64,000 nucleotides of DNA from Reichenbachiella ulvae (lineage in GTDB: Bacteria; Bacteroidota; Bacteroidia; Cytophagales; Cyclobacteriaceae). A program made the position numbers and the translations under genes. Shown piece by piece: positions 25,147-33,190 of this stretch. How positions within the stretch are numbered: the first letter of the stretch is position 1; every line of letters starts with the position of its first letter. The notes beneath the pieces are model-generated. The model worked only from the letters and a program-made list of their open reading frames with translations, ran no database searches and was not told the origin of the DNA. Location of the stretch: positions 2,418,001 to 2,482,000 of the forward strand of contig NZ_JAOYOD010000001.1 of assembly GCF_025833875.1 (NCBI RefSeq), written 5' to 3'.

Positions 25147-25485
25147 ATGAATACTTTAAAAAATCACGTACAACTAATTGGTAGATTAGGCAACGATCCA
25201 GAATTGAGAAACTTCGATAGCGGAAAACAAATGACCACATTTTCGCTGGCGACCAACGAGAGCTACACCAACAATCAAGGTGAGAAGGTGACCGACACAC
25301 AATGGCATCATGTGGTGGCATGGGGAAAGAAAGCCCAGACCATCAACACCTATCTAAAGAAAGGCAGCGAAGTAGCGATACAAGGCAAACTAGTCAATCG
25401 CAAATACGAAAAAGATGGTGCCACCAAATACGTCACCGAAATCAACCTCAGTGAAGTCCTGATGCTAGACAAGAAAAATGATTGA
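25147..25485 (+). CDS. ssb: Short single-stranded DNA-binding protein
   Basis: 112 residues, a complete OB fold: NHVQLIGRLGNDPELRNFDS, TTFSLATNESYTN, TQWHHVVAWGKKAQTINTYL, KKGSEVAIQGKLVNRKYEKD and YVTEINLSEVLML. It binds single-stranded DNA. The usual disordered linker and acidic C-terminal tip (DDDIPF-like) used to recruit repair and replication partners are absent; the chain stops just after the OB fold (DKKND). Such short SSBs often coexist with a full-length SSB elsewhere. It stands alone, with a strong terminator 13 bases downstream. Confidence 0.93.
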   Translation: MNTLKNHVQLIGRLGNDPELRNFDSGKQMTTFSLATNESYTNNQGEKVTDTQWHHVVAWGKKAQTINTYLKKGSEVAIQGKLVNRKYEKDGATKYVTEINLSEVLMLDKKND

Positions 25486-25497
25486 ATAAACTGATTG

Positions 25498-25529
25498 AGC
25501 TCTGCTGCAAAATATCAGGCAGCAGAGTT
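25498..25529. terminator. Bidirectional hairpin terminator between ssb and the ROK gene
   Basis: CTCTGCTGC (25500-25508) pairs with GCAGCAGAG (25519-25527), extended by one G-U and one A-T pair. It lies between convergent stops at 25485 and 25543. T-rich sequence follows on the + side. Confidence 0.7.
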
Positions 25530-25542
25530 TACTTCTTTGACT

Positions 25543-26505
25543 TTAGGCGATAGACACTTTCTGCTCGAACTCGGTCCAGCCCAAGGCAGCCCCACCCAGT
25601 ACCGCAGCATTGCGATCCATTAGAGAAGAAGGTCTAAGGTCTACCATATTCTTAAATGGCTTAAACATCTTTTCTTCCATGTAGTGTTTGGCTGGGTCCA
25701 GGAGATACTCTCCCGCTTTCACTAAACCACCGAATAAAAAGATTGTTTTTGGACTAGTATGCAATACGGTATCTGCTAATTTCTGTCCAAGGATTTTCCC
25801 AGTGTATTCGAATGCCTTGATGGCTATATAATCGTGGTTTTTGGCTGCATCGGTGATTACCTTTCCGTCAATTTGATTGTAAGGAACATCACGCAATACA
25901 CTTGGACGCGTGTAGTCGGCCATTAACTTAGAAACGGTTCTTTTGATCCCTGTAGCGGACACGTAAGTTTCGAGACAACCCTTGCGTCCACAAGCACAAT
26001 GGCGGCCATCAGGGTTCACGCTGACATGTCCAATCTCACCGGCCATTCCTGAATATCCATAGACCAACTTACCATCTACGACGATACCACTTCCTAGTCC
26101 AGTCCCTAAGGTAAAAAGAACGAAGTCCTTCATCCCCTTGGCACCCCCGAATAGCATCTCACCCAAGGCCGCAGCATTGGCATCATTGGTCAAGGCAACA
26201 GGTATCTTAAATTTATCTTGAAACAGCTGTCTGAATTCAACTATCTCACCCCAATTGAGGTTCGGTGCGTGTTCGATAGTCCCCTTGTAGTAATTGCCGT
26301 TTGGAGCTCCGACTCCAGCGCCAATCACATGGTTATCCTGGATTAATTCGATCACGTGGCTGTAGAGCAAATCCAAGAAAGTATTGATATCAGCATCGGC
26401 CTGAGTTGGGAAATTACCCTCATTTTTGATGTTTCCATCTCGGTCGACCAATCCAAATTTAGTATTTGTTCCCCCAATATCAATTCCTAGTACGTATTCA
26501 GCCAT
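25543..26505 (-). CDS. ROK-family sugar kinase (glucokinase-like)
   Basis: 320 residues from ATG 26505. The frame extends eight codons further, but an exact -7 box (26527-26534) overlaps that extension, so MAEYVLGIDIGGTNTKFGLV is taken as the N-terminus. The protein has the ATP loop DIGGTNTK, the sugar-binding LTNDANAAALGE and LGTGLGSGIV, and the ROK zinc signature GRHCACGRKGCLETYVS. Glucokinase is the likeliest role in Bacteroidota, but N-acetyl sugars are possible. It converges with ssb across a terminator. Confidence 0.9.
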   Translation of the reverse strand: MAEYVLGIDIGGTNTKFGLVDRDGNIKNEGNFPTQADADINTFLDLLYSHVIELIQDNHVIGAGVGAPNGNYYKGTIEHAPNLNWGEIVEFRQLFQDKFKIPVALTNDANAAALGEMLFGGAKGMKDFVLFTLGTGLGSGIVVDGKLVYGYSGMAGEIGHVSVNPDGRHCACGRKGCLETYVSATGIKRTVSKLMADYTRPSVLRDVPYNQIDGKVITDAAKNHDYIAIKAFEYTGKILGQKLADTVLHTSPKTIFLFGGLVKAGEYLLDPAKHYMEEKMFKPFKNMVDLRPSSLMDRNAAVLGGAALGWTEFEQKVSIA

Positions 26506-26526
26506 TTTCTTCCTATTTTTAGAAGC

Positions 26527-26534
26527 CAAAAATA
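26527..26534 (-). promoter_or_regulatory. -7 promoter box of the ROK kinase gene
   Basis: The minus strand reads TATTTTTG, an exact TAnnTTTG. It predicts a start near 26522 and a 17-base leader before ATG 26505. Confidence 0.5.
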
Positions 26535-26594
26535 GAGTTTCAGATAGACAAACGGAACTCTGTATGGAAATTTATAACCCCTACATCCTAAAAA

Positions 26595-27581
26595 ATGCCC
26601 ATTATTCCTCATTCTGCTTATGGCAATTTTCTTCATCCCTTAAGAAGTGGGCACCTCGAAACCATCCTACCTAGTTTATACCGAAAAGTACGTGGTGTTA
26701 CGTACAAAAGAGAGCGCATCGAAACCGTAGATGGTGACTTTTTGGACTTGGATTGGCTCAAAAGAGGATCTAACAAGCTCATCATACTGTCTCATGGACT
26801 AGAAGGCAGTTCGGAGCGACACTACATGAAAAGTGCCGCCAAATATTTCAATCAAAAAGGATACGATGTTTTGGCCTGGAACTATCGAAGCTGCAGTGGG
26901 GAAATGAATAAAAACCTAAGACTCTATCATCATGGTGTGACCGACGATCTTGAGTCTGTGATTAATCATGCCATTGACACTCGAGAGTATAAACGAATCG
27001 GGCTGGTTGGCTACTCGATGGGTGGCAGCACTACTTTGAAATATCTGGGAGAAAATGGATATAACGTGCCCAAGCACATCGTAGGAGCTGCAGTATTTTC
27101 TGTGCCATGCAACCTTTGGGACAGTGCCCATCAGTTGACTTTTTGGGAAAACAAGTTTTATCAAAATCGATTTCTCAAGAAGCTGAAGGAAAAAGTAAAA
27201 AAGAAACATGAGCAGTTCCCAAAATCATTCAGCATTGAGGGAATTGATGATATCACTTCATTTGGTCAGTTTGATGAGAACTACACCGCACCTCTACACG
27301 GTTTTAGAAATGCCCGTCATTTCTACAAGACCTCCACCTCTGACCTACACTACCACAGCATCAAAGTGCCATCGCTCATTGTGAATGCGCTAAACGATCC
27401 GATGTTGGGCGAAAAGTGCTACCCCTACGAAGCTTGTAGACAAAACGAATACCTCACATTAGAAACACCAAAATCAGGAGGACATGTAGGCTTTAGTCTC
27501 AGAGGCAAGACCTACAGCTGGATGGACAAGCGGGCACACGAGTTCATAGATAGTTTTATGACGGAGTGGACGCTGCACTGA
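26595..27581 (+). CDS. YheT-like alpha/beta hydrolase
   Basis: 328 residues. The alpha/beta hydrolase core is clear: LIILSHGLEGSSERHYMKSA (oxyanion region), the nucleophile elbow GLVGYSMGGSTTLKYLGE (serine in GYSMGG), VPSLIVNALNDPML (acid) and the late histidine in SGGHVGFS. HLETILPSLYR at the N-terminus is a hallmark of the YheT/ABHD1-3 group, where the yeast and mammalian members act on lipid esters. The bacterial substrate is not known. The last 26 bases overlap the convergent alkane monooxygenase gene. Confidence 0.88.
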   Translation: MPIIPHSAYGNFLHPLRSGHLETILPSLYRKVRGVTYKRERIETVDGDFLDLDWLKRGSNKLIILSHGLEGSSERHYMKSAAKYFNQKGYDVLAWNYRSCSGEMNKNLRLYHHGVTDDLESVINHAIDTREYKRIGLVGYSMGGSTTLKYLGENGYNVPKHIVGAAVFSVPCNLWDSAHQLTFWENKFYQNRFLKKLKEKVKKKHEQFPKSFSIEGIDDITSFGQFDENYTAPLHGFRNARHFYKTSTSDLHYHSIKVPSLIVNALNDPMLGEKCYPYEACRQNEYLTLETPKSGGHVGFSLRGKTYSWMDKRAHEFIDSFMTEWTLH

Positions 27582-28614
27582 TAGCGCCCACCTTCGGGTT
27601 CATCACCCAAAACCACAAAGGAGGCACAAGAGACAGAAGCATCATTCCCGGATAGCCAGTTGGCATCTGAGGACTGCCTTCGTGATGCCTCAGGATCTGG
27701 TACTTTCGACTTGCCAAATAGTGATGATCCGAATGTCTCGACAATTCAAATAACATCAATCGCCCCAGCATATGATTGGAATTCCAGGAATGCCAGGGCA
27801 TCACACGCTCGTATCTACCACTGTCACTCTTGTTGCGACTCAGGCCATAGTGCTCTATGTAGTTGACAGTCTCCAATTGCAGTATCCCAATCAAAGCTGC
27901 CATCAGAAAAGCCAACATAGCCCACCAACCAAAGAAAGAGTAAATCGCCAACACCAGAGCCAATTGTATCATCTGAAAAATTAACATCTCATTTTGTAGA
28001 CTAAAAAATGGCAGGCCTTTAGACTTCAACCGATTCCTTTCCAATCCCCAGGCAGAAACATATGCCATACTGATGGATCGAACCCAAAAGAAATAAACAG
28101 GTTCACCTTGTCTGGCTGACGAAGGATCCTCAGGAGTTGAAACATTTTTGTGATGTCCCCGATTGTGCTCTATATAAAAATGCATGTAAAGCGATGTGAG
28201 CAAGAGCAGTTTTGCCAGCAGTCGCTCCCCTTTTTTGACACGGTGACCGAGCTCATGGCCCACGTTGATTCCTAACACCCCGCAGGAGATACCCATCGCC
28301 GAAATTAGACCTATGTTCTCTATCGTAGTAAAGGATGATCCGCTCATCCTAGATAGGAAATAAATCAACAAGCCATATTGAACAGGGACAATCGCGTAAA
28401 CCAGAAAATCATAGATTCGATCTTGCTTGATGACCTCCTCTTCTGCTGACTCTAAATTGCGACTATCAGAGGGGAAGAAAAATTCCAATGCCGGGATCAT
28501 GAAATAGGAATATAGAAGGGCCGACCATGTCCACCACCCTGAAGAGGTCATGGAGAAAAAAGCCACAAGAGGAATGCTAAAGGCACTCAGGTATTTTAGA
28601 AAACGAAAATTCAT
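27556..28614 (-). CDS. alkB: AlkB-type alkane 1-monooxygenase
   Basis: 352 residues. It is an integral membrane di-iron enzyme that hydroxylates terminal methyl groups of alkanes or fatty chains. The histidine boxes are all present: HELGHR (about 120-125), HNRGHH (about 149-154), NYIEHYGL (about 251-258) and HSDHHY (about 292-297). About six membrane helices flank them. No rubredoxin or rubredoxin reductase gene is adjacent, so electron partners must lie elsewhere. It overlaps the end of the YheT-like gene; whether the hydrolase and oxygenase serve the same lipids is only a guess. Confidence 0.9.
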   Translation of the reverse strand: MNFRFLKYLSAFSIPLVAFFSMTSSGWWTWSALLYSYFMIPALEFFFPSDSRNLESAEEEVIKQDRIYDFLVYAIVPVQYGLLIYFLSRMSGSSFTTIENIGLISAMGISCGVLGINVGHELGHRVKKGERLLAKLLLLTSLYMHFYIEHNRGHHKNVSTPEDPSSARQGEPVYFFWVRSISMAYVSAWGLERNRLKSKGLPFFSLQNEMLIFQMIQLALVLAIYSFFGWWAMLAFLMAALIGILQLETVNYIEHYGLSRNKSDSGRYERVMPWHSWNSNHMLGRLMLFELSRHSDHHYLASRKYQILRHHEGSPQMPTGYPGMMLLSLVPPLWFWVMNPKVGAISAASTPS

Positions 28615-28680
28615 CTTTCAAGACAATGCTGTCTTCCAAGATAAACGATTTCGAATCTATCTCAAAAAGAAAGAAGTGGA

Positions 28681-29361
28681 TCAGAAAGTACCAAAAGAGA
28701 CCAAATAACCCAGTGTAACTCCTACGACCATATGATTGGACAAAGTAGGCTCACCAGAATCAAAACTTGGCGGATCGATGTGATTGCTGAGGCTATAACT
28801 AAAACTGGCCTCCAACATAAAAGTACCAATTCGAGAATCATAAAAAGATCCTACTCCCCCTCTAAAACCATATCCGAAATTCGGATCTCGATCAGGATCG
28901 TAAGGAAAAAACTTTTCCTCTTCTAAGATATTGTCAAAATCCGCATCAGAAGTCTCAACAGAAATCAAATACTCGAAAAAACAACCTGCGTTAAAAAAGA
29001 GGTGAAACTTTTCTTTTCCAGTATGGAGGTTAAACAAGAAGGGTAATTCTACATAATTGAATTGCTCGCTGTAGTCCTCCGCATTTTCAAAGCGCTGGAT
29101 GTAGCCCTTTTGAGAATAGTTCAGTTCACCCTGGATACCTATGTTGTTTCTAAGGAAATTCATCACGATGATTCCTCCCGTATATCCATTCTGGATATCC
29201 TGAGGAATATCATAGCCTCTATAGAATGAATGGAACCAATTGACTCCCGAAGAATTATAGCCTCCCTTTAAGCCTACGTATGTTCTTCTCTCATCCTGTG
29301 CAAAAGATTGAGCATAGATGACAAGCATCAAAGCCAGACTGAAAATGAATTTGCTTTTCAT
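28681..29361 (-). CDS. Outer-membrane beta-barrel protein (PorT-like)
   Basis: 226 residues from ATG 29361; the frame extends eight codons upstream, but MKSKFIFSLALMLVIYAQSF is a normal signal peptide start. The mature protein is an eight-strand-type barrel with the common start YVGLKGGYNSSGVNWF, repeated GI-Q-GELNYSQKGY and FLFNLHTG strands, and an aromatic end (YLVSFGTF). It resembles the outer-membrane beta-barrel (PorT-like) family. A TAATTTTG box on the minus strand (29368-29375) would give an almost leaderless mRNA. Function unknown. Confidence 0.78.
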   Translation of the reverse strand: MKSKFIFSLALMLVIYAQSFAQDERRTYVGLKGGYNSSGVNWFHSFYRGYDIPQDIQNGYTGGIIVMNFLRNNIGIQGELNYSQKGYIQRFENAEDYSEQFNYVELPFLFNLHTGKEKFHLFFNAGCFFEYLISVETSDADFDNILEEEKFFPYDPDRDPNFGYGFRGGVGSFYDSRIGTFMLEASFSYSLSNHIDPPSFDSGEPTLSNHMVVGVTLGYLVSFGTF

Positions 29362-29436
29362 GAGCGCCAAAATTAGGGAAATCAAGGGATATACGAAGCA
29401 AGCTCTCTTATTCTTATGACGAAAAATACCGACTTG

Positions 29437-30360
29437 TCATTTCTGATTAAAATCCACCTGATACAAACGACTGGTTCCATCACTGTATTGGCCAATTGCC
29501 TCTTTTAGACTCTCCATCGAATCAAAATCCTCCGCTTCCACCATGCTTCTACGGCTGGTAAAGTAAAGTTTACCTGTTTTGGGATCTACAAAGGGGCAGT
29601 AGTCCATTTGTGCAGAATTAACTTTTTCTCCCAGGTTTTCTGCCAATTGCCACTGACCATCTTTTCGATAGGAAATATACAAATCTCCGCTTCCATAGCC
29701 ATCACCTCGCTGATAGGCCCCAAAAATCAGATAGCTCTCGTCAGGTGCTATGAAGGCATTGTACTCATATCCTTGACTGTTGATCGTCGTGTCTAGAGAA
29801 ATAGGGGTTTGGTAATTTTCGTCCTTCCATTCCGCAAAAAAGACATCATCCTTCCCTTTCGTTTCAGGAGAATCGCGAGTGAAATATAAATTACCATTTT
29901 TAGCAAGAGATGGATAGAACTCGCCATATTCGGTGTTGATGGGAGCCCCCAAATTGACCGGCGATGACCAGGCAGATTTTTTATTTTTTCGCTCTACATA
30001 CCAAATATCAAAATCCTTTGGTTCACCCATTCCATCCAGCGGTCTATTGGACACAAAATAGAGTCGCTTTTGATCAGGCGAAACAAAAGGCTCCAGGTCT
30101 TTGTATTTACCAGAAAAAGGCATCAGAACAGCCTCTCCCCAACTACCATTTTCCTTAGTGACTCTCACAATCTGAGAGACCTCCTCCAATGGACTTTGAA
30201 TCGTAAAATATGCCTCGGCTCCATCCTGAGTCAATGCCAAATCGCGTACTTTAGGAAATTCTGACACTCGATTTTCCAGAAATGGATACGGAGAGTCTTG
30301 AGCCTCAGATAAGGCAGGAAATATTAAAAGCAGTGCGACAAAAAAGAATGTATGTTTCAT
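29437..30360 (-). CDS. Exported PD40/WD40-like beta-propeller protein
   Basis: 307 residues from ATG 30360; a longer frame to 30396 would place 12 non-signal residues ahead of a good signal peptide (MKHTFFFVALLLIFPALSEA). The mature part is a six-bladed propeller of PD40 repeats, each with the D-x-x-x-Y/F-F-x-S motif: PFVSPDQKRLYFVSNRPLDG, FYPSLAKNGNLYFTRDSPET, NAFIAPDESYLIFGAYQRGD, PFVDPKTGKLYFTSRRSMVE. This family includes periplasmic proteins allied with OmpA/TolB. It follows the ECF42-like sigma gene by 45 bases on the same strand and might belong to its transcript. Confidence 0.8.
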   Translation of the reverse strand: MKHTFFFVALLLIFPALSEAQDSPYPFLENRVSEFPKVRDLALTQDGAEAYFTIQSPLEEVSQIVRVTKENGSWGEAVLMPFSGKYKDLEPFVSPDQKRLYFVSNRPLDGMGEPKDFDIWYVERKNKKSAWSSPVNLGAPINTEYGEFYPSLAKNGNLYFTRDSPETKGKDDVFFAEWKDENYQTPISLDTTINSQGYEYNAFIAPDESYLIFGAYQRGDGYGSGDLYISYRKDGQWQLAENLGEKVNSAQMDYCPFVDPKTGKLYFTSRRSMVEAEDFDSMESLKEAIGQYSDGTSRLYQVDFNQK

Positions 30361-30405
30361 CGAATTATTTTTATGCATAACAATTGGCCATCCCATCTCC
30401 CCTAA

Positions 30406-31683
30406 CTACTCCTCAAGTTGTTGCATTTTGTTTTCTAACAGCTTGCGTTCGGCGGGAGATTGAGTCAAATCTAATGCCCTCTTCCATGCCCTCCTGGCTC
30501 TGGTTGGTTCTTGGGATTTCAAATACAATTCTCCCCATGCCGCATGATAAAGATAATATTTCTGTAACACCTTTATATCATCTACTTTTTGCAAAGCGTC
30601 TTTTGCCACTTTCACGCCAGATGCCTCTAGTAGCGCCATACAGCGATTGACATACACCACAGCATCAAATCCCTGATCGAGAAGCAAGTCATAATACCCT
30701 AAGATCGCTTGCCAATTGGTGTTATCGTAGGACGAGGCAGCACAATGCTCATAAGCCAGAGCCGCTTCTATATGATAGCGAGATACCCTCTCTCCAAAAG
30801 CAGCTTTGTTCAGAAAAGCATGGCCGCTATGAATCAACTCCTGATTCCACTGAGAACGATCCTGATCTTTGAGCAAAACCAATTGTCCCTCCTGCCCCAC
30901 TCTACTTTCTGATCTGGCAGCATGGTAGCACATCAGGGCCATCAGAGCATAGACTTCAGGCAAGCGAGTAAGAGGATGCTGAAGCAATGCTTGTCCCAAC
31001 TGTAGAGCCTGAGCGATGAGGTCTTTTCGTACCAATTGATCGGAATGTGTCGCTTTGTATCCTTCGTTGAATATTTGATAAATGGCCTGCAGTACTGAGG
31101 CCGAGCGATTCTCCAGCTCATGACCTTCTGGAATCGCCAACCTCATTCTTTCCTCTTTGAAGAAAGTCTTCGTTCTATAAATTCGTTTTGAAATAGTGGC
31201 TTCCTCAGTCAGAAATGCTCGGGCTACTTCTCGAGTACTAAAACCACAAAGTGACTTAAGAATAAAGGTGATTTGGTGATCGATATGTATTTCTGGATGA
31301 CAACAAGCAAACATCATAGCCAGAAAGTCATTCTGAATTTTCTGATCATCAAAAAAATCATCCATCGTTACCTGAAGAGTATATTCAGAACTTAACAGTA
31401 TTCGACCTGGCTCTGTAAAATCAAACACCTGATCGTGGCGCCTTTTTCTTAGCTGATCGATGGCCTTGTTTTTGGCCACTCGGTAGAGCCATGCCCTTGG
31501 GTTGTCTGGGAGACCTTTGAATTTCCAGGATTCCATTGCTGCCAATAGCGCTTCCTGAACGACATCCTCAGCCAGTCCGATATTCTGTATTCCAAAAATC
31601 TTGATCAATACAGCAACCATCTTCCCAGATTCAGCTCTGAAAAGATGGTTTAATGTATCATCGATTGGTTGAGTGGTTCCCAA
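30406..31683 (-). CDS. ECF42-type RNA polymerase sigma factor with TPR-like C-terminal extension
   Basis: 425 residues, more than twice a plain ECF sigma. Residues about 1-85 are region 2 (LAEDVVQEALLAAMESWKFK, NPRAWLYRVAKNKAIDQLRK) and about 110-180 region 4 (HQITFILKSLCGFSTREVAR, EEATISKRIYRTKTFFKEER). The remaining 240 residues are helical repeats (YQIFNEGYKATHSDQLVRKD, ALMALMCYHAARSESRVGQE, YDLLLDQGFDAVVYVNRCMA), the DUF6596-like domain that marks the ECF42 group. Members are encoded beside YciI/DGPF proteins; such a gene lies 6 bases upstream here. The extension, rather than an anti-sigma factor, is thought to control activity. Confidence 0.9.
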   Translation of the reverse strand: MGTTQPIDDTLNHLFRAESGKMVAVLIKIFGIQNIGLAEDVVQEALLAAMESWKFKGLPDNPRAWLYRVAKNKAIDQLRKRRHDQVFDFTEPGRILLSSEYTLQVTMDDFFDDQKIQNDFLAMMFACCHPEIHIDHQITFILKSLCGFSTREVARAFLTEEATISKRIYRTKTFFKEERMRLAIPEGHELENRSASVLQAIYQIFNEGYKATHSDQLVRKDLIAQALQLGQALLQHPLTRLPEVYALMALMCYHAARSESRVGQEGQLVLLKDQDRSQWNQELIHSGHAFLNKAAFGERVSRYHIEAALAYEHCAASSYDNTNWQAILGYYDLLLDQGFDAVVYVNRCMALLEASGVKVAKDALQKVDDIKVLQKYYLYHAAWGELYLKSQEPTRARRAWKRALDLTQSPAERKLLENKMQQLEE

Positions 31684-31689
31684 ATCAGA

Positions 31690-32031
31690 TTACATTGGGC
31701 TAATTTCTCGTACTTCCAGCGTACAATTATGTTCAAAACCCGGACATCCCTTGGCGATTTCAGCGGCCTCTTTTAGGGTTTGGGCTTTGATCATAATGTA
31801 TCCACCCACCATTTCTTTTCCTTCGGCCAATGGGCGATCGATCACCGTTTTACCCCCATCTATTATTGATATTGCCTCGGCTTTCAAAGGTTCTCCACCT
31901 ATCAGCTGACCTTTCTCAGCTATGGCTCCCATCCATTTTTGCCAATCCTGCATGTGCTTTTCCATTTCTTCTGGTGACAGTTGGGCCATCTCTTCGTCAC
32001 CTCCTCTGATAATCATCATGTACTCATTCAT
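31690..32031 (-). CDS. YciI (DGPF)-family protein, partner of the ECF42-type sigma factor
   Basis: 113 residues from ATG 32031, giving MNEYMMIIRGGDEEMAQLSP; an upstream in-frame ATG at 32103 would add 24 residues without family character. The fold is a ferredoxin-like dimer of the YciI type: WMGAIAEKGQLIGGEPL, VGGYIMIKAQTLKEAAEIAK, GCPGFEHNCTLEVREI, the last close to the DGPF/YCII consensus. Catalysis in the family is poorly defined. It lies 6 bases before the sigma gene on the same strand, the arrangement typical of ECF42. Confidence 0.87.
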   Translation of the reverse strand: MNEYMMIIRGGDEEMAQLSPEEMEKHMQDWQKWMGAIAEKGQLIGGEPLKAEAISIIDGGKTVIDRPLAEGKEMVGGYIMIKAQTLKEAAEIAKGCPGFEHNCTLEVREISPM

Positions 32032-32198
32032 AATTTCTAAATTTTTAAAGTGAATAATATTTGTTTCACCCTTAAGTCGAAGAGGAAACCGAAATTTGGA
32101 CAAGCCCTCTCATTTTTTTTCAAATTAATGAATCATTCCTTATCCTAAAAACCTTAAAAGACCCTATCTAAGCTGTATTTAAACAGATATCGGAGATT

Positions 32199-32248
32199 AA
32201 GAATTAATTTATTGGCTGGTTTAAAGAATCACTAGTAAATTAATTCTT
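32199..32248. promoter_or_regulatory. Perfect 13-bp inverted repeat upstream of the SRPBCC gene
   Basis: AAGAATTAATTTA (32199-32211) and TAAATTAATTCTT (32236-32248), loop of 24 bases. It ends 19 bases before ATG 32268, where a repressor site or mRNA hairpin would act. All A/T-rich, so chance is not excluded. Confidence 0.45.
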
Positions 32249-32267
32249 TAATTACTTTAATTATCAT

Positions 32268-32708
32268 ATGGCCTTTCAAGACGTACCTAATCAAATTCAT
32301 TGGAAACTTCATTTTTCATCTACAGTTGACAAAGTCTATCAAGCTTTGAATACTGACGAAGGGCGCAGTGGTTTTTGGGCCGAAACGGCTCCCGAGATAG
32401 ACGGACATGTTCATTTCAGTATCCTAAACTACCCAACCTATGAAGCTAAAATCATCGACAGAAAAGAGAATGAATACTTCAAAATTGAATACTTCGGGAC
32501 AGAGGTCACCTTTACCCTCAGAGAGTCCCGCCAAGGCGGAACCATTCTCAATATGTTTGCCTTTGTAACCAACACGGAGGCAAAAGAAGAAATGACTGCA
32601 GGCTGGGTATCCGTTCTGTTGGCGATGAAGGCATCAGTGGATTTTGGGGTGGACTTGCGAAACCACAGTGAGATCAGATCCTGGCAGCAAGGTTTTGTAG
32701 ACAATTAA
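32268..32708 (+). CDS. SRPBCC/AHSA1-family protein
   Basis: 146 residues, one START-like helix-grip domain. Features: IHWKLHFSSTVDKVYQALNT with DEGRSGFWAETAPEIDGHVH, IIDRKENEYFKIEYFGTEVT, FTLRESRQGGTILNM and the long final helix with AGWVSVLLAMKASVDFGVDL. Proteins of this AHSA1 group bind hydrophobic ligands or help protein folding; the ligand is unknown. It stands alone with a 13-bp palindrome before it. Confidence 0.85.
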   Translation: MAFQDVPNQIHWKLHFSSTVDKVYQALNTDEGRSGFWAETAPEIDGHVHFSILNYPTYEAKIIDRKENEYFKIEYFGTEVTFTLRESRQGGTILNMFAFVTNTEAKEEMTAGWVSVLLAMKASVDFGVDLRNHSEIRSWQQGFVDN

Positions 32709-33117
32709 TTGAATAACCATTCTTTTTATTCTGATGTTTCGAATCTAATCACTACCTATTTGTAGGCTTATCTTTCTGTTGGCTAACCCAATTCAAACAG
32801 GCTTTTTCCTTATTTAATAACATATCCCAGGCCAGGCAGGTTCATAAAACAGGGTGCGAAAAAACTTTTTTACTGATAAAGTGTAAAAACAACACTTTAT
32901 TTATTACCTTGCAAACGAATTACTTGGCAAAGTGCCTCATTCAACATAAAAACACGGGGCAAATACGCTAGAGTCCGACATATTTTTAGGCTTACGCCAC
33001 CCTTCGCCAAGTGAAGTATAGGTGAAAGGGAAGTGAAGGGGGCTTGCAGTATGCGGATTGATGACCAGAAACGGATTAATATCCACCTTTGAGGTATTAA
33101 AATAATAGATTTTAAAT

Positions 33118-33125
33118 TAGTTTTG
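33118..33125 (+). promoter_or_regulatory. -7 promoter box of the tkt operon
   Basis: TAGTTTTG matches TAnnTTTG exactly, with a start predicted near 33130. The 61-base leader would then consist mostly of the hairpin at 33134-33168. A TTTG at 33088-33091 is too far upstream (26 bases) to be a standard -33 box. Confidence 0.45.
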
Positions 33126-33133
33126 GGTTTAGT

Positions 33134-33168
33134 AAATGCCTTGGATTTAGAAGATTTCCGAGGCATTT
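33134..33168 (+). terminator. Terminator-like hairpin in the transketolase leader
   Basis: AAATGCCTTGG (33134-33144) pairs with CCGAGGCATTT (33158-33168) with one G-U, followed by TTTTTAATTT. It has the form of an intrinsic terminator but lies 22 bases before the tkt ATG and after its promoter box, so it may be an attenuator. Confidence 0.5.
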
Positions 33169-33190
33169 TTAATTTCTAGAAACATTAAAA

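Larger units (their letters stand above)
32709..33190. other. 482-base non-coding region with hairpins before transketolase
   Basis: No convincing gene. Structures seen: a hairpin TAAAGTGT/ACACTTTA (32877-32884 and 32892-32899), possibly the terminator of the SRPBCC gene; ACTTGGC (32922-32928) able to pair with GCCAAGT (33006-33012); a purine-rich stretch at 33017-33050; a TAGTTTTG box (33118-33125); and an 11-bp hairpin at 33134-33168. The middle part (about 32920-33060) is more G+C-rich than usual spacer and could be a structured RNA. No known riboswitch consensus fits. Confidence 0.45.

Noticed and set aside
32920..33060. Cobalamin, c-di-GMP or TPP riboswitch before tkt
   Set aside because: Short matches such as GGTGAAA and GGGGCAAA exist, but the rest of each consensus is absent.
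32897..33166. 89-residue minus-strand frame upstream of tkt
   Set aside because: Low-complexity residue usage, covers the hairpin and promoter of tkt, and has no signal or domain. The region looks like leader or RNA, not protein.
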